A stretch of 64,000 nt of DNA from positions 434,001-498,000 of the forward strand of contig NZ_JAFCKW010000001.1 in NCBI RefSeq assembly GCF_018129965.1, in the 5' to 3' direction. The translations under genes were made by a program, and so were the position numbers. How positions within the stretch are numbered: position 1 is the stretch's first letter; each line of letters begins with the position of its first letter. Shown here piece by piece: positions 44,293 to 52,915 of the stretch. Below the pieces are notes generated by a model. That model was not told the DNA's origin. It did not search any database and saw only the letters and a list, made by a program, of their open reading frames with translations. The stretch is from Bradyrhizobium diazoefficiens. GTDB taxonomy: Bacteria > Pseudomonadota > Alphaproteobacteria > Rhizobiales > Xanthobacteraceae.

Positions 44293-45255
44293 ATGACGCG
44301 GCTGCGCTGTGCAATTCTCGACGACTATTTCGACCTCGCCCTCACCGTCGCCGACTGGCCGAAACTGTCCGACCGCGTCGACGTCACCGTGTTCAGCCAT
44401 CCCTTCGCCTCGGGGCAGGACGCAGCCAGCGCCTTGGCCGATTTCGACATCATCTGCGCGATGCGCGAACGCACGGCATTTCCCGGCAGCCTGTTCGAGA
44501 GCTTGCCGAAGCTGAAGCTGCTCCTGACCTCGGGCATGCGCAACGCTGCGATCGACATGGAGGCCGCCAAGGCGCGTCACGTCGCCGTCGGCGGCACGCA
44601 ATATTCGCGCGATCCCACCGCCCCGCTCACCATGGGCCTGATCCTGGAACTGACCCGCGGCATCGGCCGCGAGAATGCGCGCATGCATGCGGGCGAGCCC
44701 TGGCAGACCTTTGCCGGTGTGGAGATCGAGGGCCTGACGCTCGGCATCGTCGGGCTCGGCAAGCTCGGCAGCAAGATGGCAGGCATCGCCAAGGCCTTCG
44801 GCATGAACGTGCTGGCCTGGAGCCCGAACCTGACGCCGGAGAAGTGCGCCTCAGTCGGGGTCGGCTACGCCACCAAGGAGGAGTTGTTCGCCAAGGCCGA
44901 CATCATCACCATCCATGTGGTGCTGAGCGAGCGCTCGCGCGGTCTGGTCGGCCGCGAAGACCTGGCACGGATGAAGCCGACCGCGTTCCTCGTCAACACC
45001 GCGCGCGGACCGATCGTGGACGAGCAAGCGCTGCTCGAGGCCCTGCAGCAGCGGAAGATCGCGGGCGCCGGCCTCGACGTGTTCTCGGTCGAGCCGCTGC
45101 CGGTCGACCACCCCTTCCGCAAGCTCGACAATCTCGTCCTGACGCCGCATCTCGGCTACGCCACCGAGGACGGCCTGCGCATCCATTACGGCCAGATGGT
45201 CGAGGCGATCGATGCCTTCACCAAAGGCAAAGAGCTGCCGCGCAAGCTGGCCTGA
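44293..45255 (+). CDS. D-isomer 2-hydroxyacid dehydrogenase family protein
   Basis: A 320-residue NAD(P)-dependent enzyme. The cofactor motif is GIVGLGKLGSKMAGIAKAFG; TARGPIVDEQALLEAL carries the conserved Arg-Gly; GLDVFSVEPLPVDHP gives the catalytic Glu; and the final LTPHLGYAT the catalytic His. The substrate is not known; the fold covers lactate, glyoxylate and phosphoglycerate dehydrogenases. A start at 44284 (three codons earlier) is equally possible. No cluster partner is visible. Confidence 0.88.
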   Translation: MTRLRCAILDDYFDLALTVADWPKLSDRVDVTVFSHPFASGQDAASALADFDIICAMRERTAFPGSLFESLPKLKLLLTSGMRNAAIDMEAAKARHVAVGGTQYSRDPTAPLTMGLILELTRGIGRENARMHAGEPWQTFAGVEIEGLTLGIVGLGKLGSKMAGIAKAFGMNVLAWSPNLTPEKCASVGVGYATKEELFAKADIITIHVVLSERSRGLVGREDLARMKPTAFLVNTARGPIVDEQALLEALQQRKIAGAGLDVFSVEPLPVDHPFRKLDNLVLTPHLGYATEDGLRIHYGQMVEAIDAFTKGKELPRKLA

Positions 45256-45261
45256 AACGAA

Positions 45262-45288
45262 GAAGGGCGTGCCGATGGCACGCCCTTC
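45262..45288. terminator. Hairpin between convergent genes
   Basis: A perfect 12-bp stem GAAGGGCGTGCC / GGCACGCCCTTC with GAT loop, followed by GCAATCTGGATTTT. It lies between the dehydrogenase stop and the L,D-transpeptidase stop, and could terminate both. Confidence 0.65.
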
Positions 45289-45312
45289 GCAATCTGGATT
45301 TTCGCGAAGCCC

Positions 45313-46512
45313 TCAGCGCACGGTGACCGGTGCGGGCAGCGGCGGCACCACCGTCGGCTGGGTGCCCGGAACGGGACCAGCCTGGGCGGCCATCGGAGCC
45401 GGACCGGCAGCGCCAGGCGCAGGCGCGGCGGAGGCGGTCGCCGTTCCAGGCGGCGGGCCACCCGGCATCACCACCACGCGGGTGCCGACCTTGGTGCGCT
45501 CGAACAGGTCCGACACGTCGTCGTTCAGCATGCCGATGCAGCCGGAGGAAACGAACTTGCCGATCGTCGAGGGCTGGTTGGTGCCGTGGATCCGATACAC
45601 CGTCGAACCGAGATACATGGCGCGGGCCCCGAGAGGATTGCCGGGACCACCAGCCATGAAGCGCGGCAGATAGGGCTGGCGCTCGATCATCTCGGCCGGC
45701 GGATGCCAATCCGGCCACTCGGCCTTGCGGGTGATCTTCTGCACGCCGGTCCAGGTGAAACCGTCGCGGCCGACGCGGACGCCGTAGCGGATCGCACGGC
45801 CGTTACCGAGCACGTAATAGAGATAGGTGTTCGGGGTATCGACGATGATCGTCCCGGCCGGCTCCTTGGTCGCGAGCGCGACTTCCTGACGGCGCAGATT
45901 CGGCGGCAATTGCGCCGGCGCGGCGTCGGGCTGCTCCTCGGGCGGCAGCGAGGCGATCGACATCGGGCGGCCATCGGCGCCGACGGGCGGCTGCCCAGAC
46001 TGCACCGTTCCGGTCGCGGGGGGACCTCCGACCGGCTCCGGCGGACGCAGACCGTCCCTGCCGGGGGCCTGAGCCGGACGATCGGCATAGATGACCGCAG
46101 GCGGACCGGCGGGGCGGCCGTAGCGGGGATCATCGGGTGACATCACGGGGCCCTGCGGCGGCGCCGCCGAATAAACCGGCGGAGCGCCGGCCGGACGACC
46201 ATAGCGCGGATCATCCGGGGACATTACCGGGCCCTGCGGCGGGGCGGCCGAATAGACCGGAGGGGCGCCGGCCGGGCGGCCATAGCGCGGATCGTCGATC
46301 GGGCCGGGCGGCGGCAGCGACGCATGCGGCATCGCGTCGTCATCGTCTTCCAGCGCGTCGAAATTCGGGGTTCGGTCACCGGGGCGATATTCGGACGGGG
46401 CGCCATAGCTCGGCGCCTGCTGGACCGGATAGCTCTGGGCCTGTGCGAGCGAGGTTCCCGCCGCAGCGACTGTTGCGGCAGCGCATATCGTGAGAAAATG
46501 TTTAATCATCAT
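45313..46512 (-). CDS. Exported L,D-transpeptidase with Pro-rich tandem repeats
   Basis: A 399-residue protein: signal peptide (about residues 1-26), an acidic segment (DALEDDDDAM), an imperfect tandem array of 27-residue units (DDPRYGRPAGAPPVYSAA then PPQGPVMSP), a Pro-rich linker and a YkuD domain with HGTNQPSTIGKFVSSGCIGM. The catalytic His and Cys are present, but the usual Arg two residues after Cys is Gly here. A Pro/Ala-rich C-terminal tail follows. It resembles the gene at 6901-7605 in the catalytic domain. The start is ATG 46512 or 46509. Confidence 0.85.
   Translation of the reverse strand: MMIKHFLTICAAATVAAAGTSLAQAQSYPVQQAPSYGAPSEYRPGDRTPNFDALEDDDDAMPHASLPPPGPIDDPRYGRPAGAPPVYSAAPPQGPVMSPDDPRYGRPAGAPPVYSAAPPQGPVMSPDDPRYGRPAGPPAVIYADRPAQAPGRDGLRPPEPVGGPPATGTVQSGQPPVGADGRPMSIASLPPEEQPDAAPAQLPPNLRRQEVALATKEPAGTIIVDTPNTYLYYVLGNGRAIRYGVRVGRDGFTWTGVQKITRKAEWPDWHPPAEMIERQPYLPRFMAGGPGNPLGARAMYLGSTVYRIHGTNQPSTIGKFVSSGCIGMLNDDVSDLFERTKVGTRVVVMPGGPPPGTATASAAPAPGAAGPAPMAAQAGPVPGTQPTVVPPLPAPVTVR
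46105..46296 (-). repeat. 81-bp coding tandem repeat
   Basis: Two full units (46216-46296 and 46135-46215) and a third partial unit encode DDPRYGRPAGAPPVYSAAPP with QGPVMSP. The copies are nearly identical at the protein level, so expansion is recent or actively maintained. It lies in the linker of the L,D-transpeptidase. Confidence 0.85.
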
Positions 46513-46877
46513 CGCTCTTTTATAGTCCCCGGGCCCATCCGGACCGTTAACGGCCAGATGACCGAAGATAGCGGCACATTCAAGACACAACAGGCCGATT
46601 TGAGCCCGATTCGACGATTTGTGATGCGGGTGCACACAGTTGCCCCGTTGCATCACGGGGGCGGAAATCAGCTCAAGCCCAGGATCGCCGGAGTCTTCGG
46701 CCCGTTTTTTAACGAAACGGCCCTGAATCGTTGCGGTATGTTCGAATCAGCCTGATTCGCCATCGCTTTGAACTTCGATTCCGCATGGCGAACGCGGCAT
46801 TCAGTATCGTCACCGCGTTCAGATGGCTCATGGGTCCCGGCTGCCACCCGCCGGGGCGGAAATTCGCAACCCTTCCG
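46513..46877. promoter_or_regulatory. Divergent promoter region, no gene seen
   Basis: 365 bp between the divergent L,D-transpeptidase and the anchored hypothetical gene. It is AT-richer near 46560-46760 and contains GGCCCGTTTTTTAACGAAAC GG, but no recognised operator. Promoters for both genes are expected here. Confidence 0.4.
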
Positions 46878-47600
46878 ATGCTTCCCGGCCTTCGCTTCCT
46901 GTTTGCCGCGATCCTGCTGTCAACCTCCATCCTGGTGTTCGGCCTAGGGGCCGCCGCACTGCTGCGGGCGAGCCATGAGCAGTATGTCAGCAACCCCTCC
47001 TGGCGGAACGGCCCGCAGGAGCAGGTCTTTGCGCAAGGCCCCGAGCCGGCTCAGCCGGTGCTCGCGGCCCTTCGCGCCGAGCCTGATGTCGCAGAGCCCG
47101 CGCCGTCGGTGCGCGACCAGATTCCGACCATCGGGCTGCCGGCGAGCGAGCCGGAGCAGATCGCCGCAGTGACGAGCAGGACTGAAGCTCAGCGAGAGGT
47201 CGCGGAGGCCATGTTACCTGCGACCGACGCCACGACGACCGAGGCGGCGGCGCCAGCCCCGACCGAAACGCTCACGCCGGCCGACGCCGCGGCGTCCATC
47301 GTCGTGCCCGCCGCCAGCCAACCGGTCCCGGCCATGACCCGTGTGGCCCAGGCCTCGACCTTTGACATCACGAGCGCGAGGCTCGCTGCGCTGAACGATC
47401 CTGCGACGACCACCTGGAAGACTCTGCAAGCCAAGCCGGACACCGGCACGCCGGACGCCAAGGCGAGCAAGCGCAAGGCGAAGGCCAAGAAGCGCCATCG
47501 CATCGTCCGGCGCACGCCGCCGCCTCAGCAGTTGCAGCAGCAGCTCGATCCGTTCGGACAGCCGCAGACGCTCGCAACGACGACCCCGCGGGCGCGGTGA
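46878..47600 (+). CDS. Membrane-anchored Ala/Pro-rich hypothetical protein
   Basis: A 240-residue protein. MLPGLRFLFAAILLSTSILV followed by FGLGAAALLRA is an N-terminal membrane anchor. The periplasmic part is Ala/Pro/Glu/Thr-rich, with little order, ending in a strongly basic stretch KASKRKAKAKKRHRIVRRTP and a Gln-rich tail. The basic cluster may bind peptidoglycan, lipid A or nucleic acid. The start at 46878 fits; longer in-frame starts at 46785 and 46731 are possible. Confidence 0.6.
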   Translation: MLPGLRFLFAAILLSTSILVFGLGAAALLRASHEQYVSNPSWRNGPQEQVFAQGPEPAQPVLAALRAEPDVAEPAPSVRDQIPTIGLPASEPEQIAAVTSRTEAQREVAEAMLPATDATTTEAAAPAPTETLTPADAAASIVVPAASQPVPAMTRVAQASTFDITSARLAALNDPATTTWKTLQAKPDTGTPDAKASKRKAKAKKRHRIVRRTPPPQQLQQQLDPFGQPQTLATTTPRAR

Positions 47601-47606
47601 TGCTTC

Positions 47607-47770
47607 ACCTCGCCCCGCTTGCGGGGAGAGGTCGGATCGTTCCGGCGATGCGAAGCATCGTCCGGTGCGATCCGGGTGAGGGGGTACAGGTCCCTCGATA
47701 ATCTCATCGTGTGGAGAGATGCCCCTCACCCCACCCCTCTCCCCGCAAGAGCGGGGCGAGGGAGCGCACC
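47607..47770. repeat. CGCCCCGCTTGCGGGGAGAGG inverted repeat
   Basis: CACCTCGCCCCGCTTGCGGG at the left and CCCCGCAAGAGCGGGGCGAG at the right are inverted arms, with an inner CATCGTCCGGTGCGATCCGG. It is the best-preserved copy of the family at 3778-3950. Confidence 0.75.
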
Positions 47771-47796
47771 TTGAGCGCGGCCAAAGTTTAAGCGAC

Positions 47797-48648
47797 TCAC
47801 GCCGGCCCGGTCGCGATCGGCGGGCCCTTTTCCTGGCCCCATTCCGACCACGAGCCGTCGTAGAGCGCGGTGTCGGTGATGCCGAGGCGATAGAGCGCGA
47901 GCGTCAGCACGCCGGCCGACACGCCGGAGCCGCAACTGGTCACGATGGGCGCATCGAGCTTGACGCCGGCGCCGGTGAAGGCGGCGCGCAGATCCTCGAG
48001 CGGTTTCATCGTGCCGGTCGCAGCATCGAACAGTTGATTGTAGGGCACGTTGCGCGCGCCGGGGATGTGGCCGGAGCGGATGCCCGCGCGCGGCTCGGGA
48101 GCGCGACCCTCGAAACGATCGGCGGCGCGAGCGTCGATCACCTGCTCCTTGCGGCTTTCGACGTTGGCGATGAGCTGCTGCATGCTGCGCACGCGCTTTG
48201 CATCGTAGCTCGCGCTGAAGGTCGCGGGTTTCGGCTTCACCTCGCCGCTCTCGACGGGACGGCCTTCGGCGCGCCACTTCTTCAGGCCGCCATTGACGAT
48301 GCGCACATTGCTGTGGCCGAAGGCGAGGAACATCCACCACGCGCGGGGGGCTGCGACCCAGCCGCCGGCATCGTAGAGCACGACGGTATCGGCGTTGGAG
48401 ATGCCGAGCTGGCCGACGTCACGGCCGAACTGCTCGGCGCTCGGATACATGTGCGGCAGCGGGTTGGCATGATCCGACACCGCATCGACGTCGAAGAACG
48501 CCGCGCCCGGCAGATGCGCGGCGAGATAATCGTCCTTCGGCAGCGGCAGCACGCCCGGCAGCTTGAAGCTGGCATCGAGCACCCGCACGTTGGCGTCGTT
48601 GATATGGGCGGCGAGCCATTCGGTGGAGACGAGGGGATCGGTGGTCAT
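47797..48648 (-). CDS. sseA: 3-mercaptopyruvate/thiosulfate sulfurtransferase
   Basis: A 283-residue two-domain rhodanese. The N-terminal domain has LVSTEWLAAHINDANVRVLD and the C-terminal domain the active-site loop SCGSGVSAGVL, CGSGVxA being typical of 3-mercaptopyruvate sulfurtransferases. It transfers sulfur from mercaptopyruvate to acceptors such as thiols or cyanide. ATG 48648 (MTTDPLV) is chosen over 48690. A second, single-domain rhodanese gene lies 156 bp upstream on the same strand. Confidence 0.88.
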   Translation of the reverse strand: MTTDPLVSTEWLAAHINDANVRVLDASFKLPGVLPLPKDDYLAAHLPGAAFFDVDAVSDHANPLPHMYPSAEQFGRDVGQLGISNADTVVLYDAGGWVAAPRAWWMFLAFGHSNVRIVNGGLKKWRAEGRPVESGEVKPKPATFSASYDAKRVRSMQQLIANVESRKEQVIDARAADRFEGRAPEPRAGIRSGHIPGARNVPYNQLFDAATGTMKPLEDLRAAFTGAGVKLDAPIVTSCGSGVSAGVLTLALYRLGITDTALYDGSWSEWGQEKGPPIATGPA

Positions 48649-48686
48649 TGGCTTGTTCCTTGTCGTGCACGCGTCAAACTCCGCTG

Positions 48687-48785
48687 TCATCGCCCGGCTC
48701 GACCGAGCGATCCAGTACTCCGCGACGGTAGTGATTCAACCGATAGGCCGCGGCTTACTGGATTCCCGCGTTCGCGGGGAATGAC
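48687..48785. repeat. CATCGCCCGGCTCGACCGAGC inverted repeat
   Basis: CATCGCCCGGCTCGACCGAG plus CGATCCAGTACTCCGCG at the left and CTGGATTCCCGCGTTCGCGG at the right. It is related to 21500-21604 and 29531-29632. Confidence 0.65.
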
Positions 48786-48804
48786 GAGTCGAGAGAGCGG
48801 AGGC

Positions 48805-49218
48805 TCACCCCTTCTTCTTCGGCTCCCACTGCTCCGTCGGGCCACCGGCGTCGCGCCAGGCGGCGTAGCCGCCGGCGATGTGGGCGACGGGCTTCAGGCC
48901 CATGTCCTGCGCCGTCTTGGCCGCGAGCGCGGAGCGCAGGCCGCCGGCGCAGTGGAACACGAACTTCTTGTCCTCCTGGAACACCGGCTTGGCATACGGG
49001 CTCTGCGGATCGATCCAGAATTCGAGCATGCCGCGCGTGCAGGCGAACGCGCCGGGGATGCGGCCGTCGCGCTCGATCTCGCGGGGGTCGCGAATGTCGA
49101 CGATGACGACGTCGCCGTTCTTGGAGATCTCGATCGCGTCCTTGGCGGTCAACGTCTCGATTTCGGCATTGGCCTCGTCGATCAGCGCCTTGATGCCGCG
49201 GGTGATGTGTTGGGGCAT
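48805..49218 (-). CDS. Single-domain rhodanese-like protein
   Basis: A 137-residue rhodanese. DVVIVDIRDPREIERDGRIP and the active-site loop FHCAGGLRSALAA (CAGGLRS) with the nucleophile Cys are clear. The short length suggests a sulfur carrier or a phosphatase-like partner rather than a full sulfurtransferase. It is upstream of sseA on the same strand, and the two may be co-transcribed, separated by a repeat. Confidence 0.9.
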   Translation of the reverse strand: MPQHITRGIKALIDEANAEIETLTAKDAIEISKNGDVVIVDIRDPREIERDGRIPGAFACTRGMLEFWIDPQSPYAKPVFQEDKKFVFHCAGGLRSALAAKTAQDMGLKPVAHIAGGYAAWRDAGGPTEQWEPKKKG

Positions 49219-49244
49219 GGGTCTTCCCTTCTTCTCCTCCGTCG

Positions 49245-49342
49245 TTCCGGGGCGGTCGCGAAGCGAGCGAACCCGGAACCTCGATCGGTATCTACAACTG
49301 CGCGATTCCGGGTTCTCGCTGCACGAGCCCCGGAATGACGAC
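49245..49342. repeat. GTCGTTCCGGGGCGGTCGCG inverted repeat
   Basis: GTCGTTCCGGGGCGGTCGCG and GAGCCCCGGAATGACGAC are the outer arms, with AACCCGGAACC and GATTCCGGGTTCTCG inside. A further copy is at 56252-56361. Confidence 0.65.
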
Positions 49343-49348
49343 GATCAG

Positions 49349-50524
49349 CTAGTGCGTCAATTCCTTCATCGCACCTTCGAGTCCCTCGATCGTGATCGGG
49401 TACATGCGGTTGGCAAAGATGCGTTTGATGATGGTGGTCGATTCCGAATAGTCCCAGTGCTTCTGGGCCACCGGGTTGAGCCACACCGCATGCGGATAGG
49501 TACGGATGATGCGGTCGAGCCAGACCGAGCCGGGCTCCTCGTTGACGTGCTCGACCGAGCCGCCGGGCACCATGATCTCGTAAGGCGACATCGAGGCGTC
49601 GCCGACGAACACGATCTTGTAGTCGTGCGGATATTTGTGCAGCACGTCCCAGGTCGGGGTGCGGTCGGTGAAGCGGCGCTTGTTCTGCTTCCACACGCCT
49701 TCATAGAGGCAGTTGTGGAAGTAGAAATACTCCATGTGCTTGAACTCGCTCTTCGCCGCCGAGAACAGCTCCTCGACCTGCTCGATATGCGCGTCCATCG
49801 AGCCGCCGATGTCGAAGAACACCAGCAGCTTCACCGCATTGCGCCGCTCGGGCCGCATGTGGACGTCGAGATAGCCGTGATTGGCGGTCTCGCGGATCGT
49901 GGTGTCGAGATCGAGCTCGTCGGGCGCGCCGGTGCGCGCGAATTTGCGCAGACGGCGCAGCGCCACCTTGATGTTGCGGATGCCGAGTTCGACATTGCCG
50001 TCGAGATCCTTGAACTCGCGCTTGTCCCACACCTTCACAGCGCGGTTGTTGCGGTTCTTGTCCTGGCCGATGCGGACGCCTTCGGGATTGTAGCCGTGGG
50101 CACCGAACGGCGAGGTGCCGGCCGTACCGATCCATTTGCTGCCGCCCTGGTGCCGGCCCTTCTGCTCCTCGAGCCGCTTCTTCAGCGTCTCCATGAGCTT
50201 GTCCCAGCCCATGGCCTCGATCTGCTTCTTCTCTTCTTCGCTCAGGTACTTTTCGGCGAGCTTCTTCAGCCACTCCTCGGGGATCTCGGCCTTTTCCATG
50301 GCGTCGAGCAGGCTTTCCAGCCCTTTGAACACCGTGCCGAAGACGCGGTCGAACTTGTCGAGGTTGCGCTCGTCCTTCACCAGCGCGGTGCGAGACAGAT
50401 AGTAGAAATTCTCGACCGAATAATCCGCAAGGTCAGCGTCGAGCGCCTCCATCAGCGTGAGGTATTCGCGCAGCGTCACGGGGACCTGCGCATCGCGCAG
50501 AGAGGTGAAGAATTGCAGGAACAT
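49349..50524 (-). CDS. VWA/CoxE-like protein partner of MoxR ATPase
   Basis: A 391-residue protein. The first third is helical (LREYLTLMEALDADLADYSV, later YLSEEEKKQIEAMGWDKLME). The C-terminal half is a von Willebrand A-like domain of the CoxE type, with LLVFFDIGGSMDAHIEQVEE as the MIDAS start (DxGxS rather than DxSxS), VGDASMSPYEI as the third loop, and a final TTIIKRIFANRMYPITIEG. It should work with the MoxR ATPase at 50987. The two are divergent, separated by the GlsB gene. Confidence 0.82.
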   Translation of the reverse strand: MFLQFFTSLRDAQVPVTLREYLTLMEALDADLADYSVENFYYLSRTALVKDERNLDKFDRVFGTVFKGLESLLDAMEKAEIPEEWLKKLAEKYLSEEEKKQIEAMGWDKLMETLKKRLEEQKGRHQGGSKWIGTAGTSPFGAHGYNPEGVRIGQDKNRNNRAVKVWDKREFKDLDGNVELGIRNIKVALRRLRKFARTGAPDELDLDTTIRETANHGYLDVHMRPERRNAVKLLVFFDIGGSMDAHIEQVEELFSAAKSEFKHMEYFYFHNCLYEGVWKQNKRRFTDRTPTWDVLHKYPHDYKIVFVGDASMSPYEIMVPGGSVEHVNEEPGSVWLDRIIRTYPHAVWLNPVAQKHWDYSESTTIIKRIFANRMYPITIEGLEGAMKELTH

Positions 50525-50647
50525 GGGTGACAGATTGCCCGTCGGGTGGCCCGCGTCAAGGGGCGGCAGCCGCCGCCGGACTCTGGACCGGGAGGCTTTT
50601 TGCTCTAGAATTGGAGGCATCAAGGGGTTGTTAGGGGGACGTTTGCA

Positions 50648-50893
50648 ATGGGAATTGTCGCAGCGCTCATCATTGGCGCGATCGCCGGCTGGCTTGCCGG
50701 CAAGATTGTCCACGGGGCGGGATTTGGGCTGATCGGCAACATGGTCGTCGGCATCATCGGCGCGCTGGTGGCCGGCTGGGTGCTGCCGCAGCTCAATATC
50801 GCGCTGGCCACCGGCACCGTGGGCGCCATCGTCGACGCCACGATCGGCGCGGTGATTGTGCTCGTCATCCTTTCGCTGATAAAACGGGTCTGA
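50648..50893 (+). CDS. GlsB/YeaQ/YmgE-family small membrane protein
   Basis: An 81-residue protein with three hydrophobic helices of Gly/Ala-rich pattern: AALIIGAIAGWLAGKIVHGA, LIGNMVVGIIGALVAGWVLP and IVDATIGAVIVLVILSLIKR. This is the transglycosylase-associated (GlsB/YeaQ) family, often stress induced. The gene sits between the divergent VWA and MoxR genes. A hairpin follows it. Confidence 0.9.
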   Translation: MGIVAALIIGAIAGWLAGKIVHGAGFGLIGNMVVGIIGALVAGWVLPQLNIALATGTVGAIVDATIGAVIVLVILSLIKRV

Positions 50894-50910
50894 AAGCCTG
50901 ACCGAACCAG

Positions 50911-50935
50911 GAACGGCCGCCATGCGCGGCCGTTC
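50911..50935 (+). terminator. Hairpin after the GlsB-like gene
   Basis: A perfect 10-bp stem GAACGGCCGC / GCGGCCGTTC with CATGC loop, 18 bp after the stop. No U-run follows, so termination may be partial. Confidence 0.55.
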
Positions 50936-50986
50936 CGATGTCGCGACCAGGGCCAAACCTGGGACGACGACCAACAAGGACGCGCG

Positions 50987-51829
50987 ATGAAATTTACCGG
51001 CACCAAGGACTATGTTGCGACCGACGATCTCAAGGTCGCCGTCAATGCCTCGATCGTGCTGGAGCGCCCGCTGCTCATCAAGGGCGAGCCCGGCACCGGC
51101 AAGACCGTGCTGGCCGAGGAAGTGGCGAAGGCGCTCAACGCGCCCCTGCTGACGTGGCACATCAAGTCCACCACCAAGGCGCAGCAGGGCCTCTACGAAT
51201 ACGACGCGGTGTCGCGCCTGCGCGACAGCCAGCTCGGCGATGCCCGCGTGACCGACATCAGGAACTACATCAAGCGTGGCAAGCTGTGGGAAGCCTTCGC
51301 GGCCGAGCAGCGCCCGGTGCTGCTGATCGACGAGATCGACAAGGCCGACATCGAATTCCCGAACGACCTCCTGCTCGAGCTCGACCGCATGGAATTCCAT
51401 GTCTACGAGACCGGCGAGACCATCCAGGCGAAGCAGCGCCCGATCATGATGATCACCTCCAACAACGAGAAGGAGCTGCCTGACGCCTTCCTGCGCCGCT
51501 GCTTCTTCCATTACATCAAGTTCCCCGACGCCGACACGATGGGTCGCATCGTCGACGTCCACTTCCCCGGCATCAAGAAGCGCCTGGTCGAAGAAGCGCT
51601 GCGTATCTTCTTCGAGGTGCGCGAGGTACCCGGCCTGAAGAAGAAGCCGTCGACGTCCGAGCTGCTCGACTGGCTCAAGCTGCTGTTGAACGAAGACATG
51701 AGCGTGGAGCAGCTCCGCGAGCGCGACCCGCGCAAACTGATCCCGCCGCTGCACGGTGCGCTGCTCAAGAACGAGCAGGACGTGCATCTGTTCGAGCGGC
51801 TGGCGTTTTTGAGCCGGCGCGAGGTCTAA
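50987..51829 (+). CDS. MoxR-family AAA+ ATPase
   Basis: A 280-residue AAA+ protein. Walker A is LLIKGEPGTGKTVLAEEVAK, Walker B VLLIDEIDKADIEFPNDLLL, with sensor ITSNNEKELPDAFLRRC and the arginine-finger region. MoxR ATPases work with VWA proteins to remodel or insert metals into target complexes. Its VWA partner is at 49349-50524. The pair has no enzyme target encoded next to it in this window. Confidence 0.92.
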   Translation: MKFTGTKDYVATDDLKVAVNASIVLERPLLIKGEPGTGKTVLAEEVAKALNAPLLTWHIKSTTKAQQGLYEYDAVSRLRDSQLGDARVTDIRNYIKRGKLWEAFAAEQRPVLLIDEIDKADIEFPNDLLLELDRMEFHVYETGETIQAKQRPIMMITSNNEKELPDAFLRRCFFHYIKFPDADTMGRIVDVHFPGIKKRLVEEALRIFFEVREVPGLKKKPSTSELLDWLKLLLNEDMSVEQLRERDPRKLIPPLHGALLKNEQDVHLFERLAFLSRREV

Positions 51830-51943
51830 GGGCAAAGATCGCGCTGCTGCGGCTGCGCCGCCGCAGCGGTCACGTCGGGCTCGACCGGAAGCCGGACTTC
51901 GCGTTGCCATGGCGGGCGGCGGGAGCGACGTGACGGAGGCCCT

Positions 51944-52915
51944 GTGAAATCCCGGTTGAGGAAGATATTGTTCGAGGTGGCGCGCCATGCCGCGGCGCGC
52001 TTGACGCCGTCCGACAGGCGCGCGCTGGTGCTGCGGCTTCTCAACGACAAATCACTGACTCGTCCGCACCGTTTCGAGCTCCTGTCCGAACTGGCACGAA
52101 CGCTCGATATCACGCGGGTCTCGGCCAGGGGCGATTGCGGCACGATCTCCGGGAGCCCGGAGGACGCGATGATCTTCCAGCACTATGTCCTGTATGGCAC
52201 CTGGGCCGGCACGGTGAACGAGACGCTGCAATCCTTCTTCAGCGACGGGCGTGGCAGCTATCTCGACATCGGCGCCAATATCGGACTGACACTCGTCCCG
52301 CTGGCGCGGCGGCATCCGGCAATCATTTGCCATGCCTTCGAGCCTGAACCTGCGAGCCACGACAATCTCGCCCTCAACGTCGCCGAAAACTGTTCGGCGT
52401 CGAATGTCGTCCTGCACCGGTTCGCGCTTCATGATCGCGCGGGCATGATGCCGTTCGAGATCGCGAAGCGAAATCTGGGCGACCATCGCCTCCACGCGAA
52501 ATCCAGTCTTCCAACCGACGAAGAAGAAACCGGACGACGGTTGATCGAGGTCCCCTGCAAACGGCTCGACGATCTCGCACTCGAACTCAGCGAACCGCTG
52601 TTTGTGAAAATAGACGTCCAGGGCGCCGAGCCTTTCGTCATCGACGGTGGCAAGGCAACGCTTGCGGCAGCGACAGCGATGATCGTCGAGTGGTCGCCCT
52701 ATCACATGGCCTGTCTCGGCGCCGATTCCGGCAAGTTGCTCGCGTTCATGACCGAGAACTTCCGCTGGGGCGTGATACATGAGAACGAGGCCGAGGGTCT
52801 GTCCCTGAAGGGGCACATCAAGCCGGTGACCGACTGGTTGCGAAACACGCTTCCGGCATGGATCGATACGCGGCAACATGCCGATGTCCTGGTTTCAAAA
52901 TCCTTCCCGGGGTGA
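51944..52915 (+). CDS. FkbM-family methyltransferase
   Basis: A 323-residue SAM methyltransferase of the FkbM type. YLDIGANIGLTLVPLARRHP is motif I, HAFEPEPASHDNLALNVAEN the second, and LDDLALELSEPLFVKIDVQG the third (VKIDVQGAE). The family methylates sugars or other hydroxyls on lipids, polysaccharides and secondary metabolites. It starts with GTG 51944 after GGAGG. The N-terminal 90 residues are basic and family-atypical. No sugar cluster is seen nearby. Confidence 0.85.
   Translation: MKSRLRKILFEVARHAAARLTPSDRRALVLRLLNDKSLTRPHRFELLSELARTLDITRVSARGDCGTISGSPEDAMIFQHYVLYGTWAGTVNETLQSFFSDGRGSYLDIGANIGLTLVPLARRHPAIICHAFEPEPASHDNLALNVAENCSASNVVLHRFALHDRAGMMPFEIAKRNLGDHRLHAKSSLPTDEEETGRRLIEVPCKRLDDLALELSEPLFVKIDVQGAEPFVIDGGKATLAAATAMIVEWSPYHMACLGADSGKLLAFMTENFRWGVIHENEAEGLSLKGHIKPVTDWLRNTLPAWIDTRQHADVLVSKSFPG

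Noticed and set aside
46731..46877. 49-codon N-terminal extension of the anchored hypothetical protein
   Set aside because: The extension is Arg/Phe-rich and has no signal or anchor of its own; the membrane helix begins with MLPGLRFL at 46878.
49349..51988. 879-codon open frame joining VWA and antisense MoxR
   Set aside because: The VWA protein starts at 50524; the rest is opposite the real GlsB and MoxR genes.
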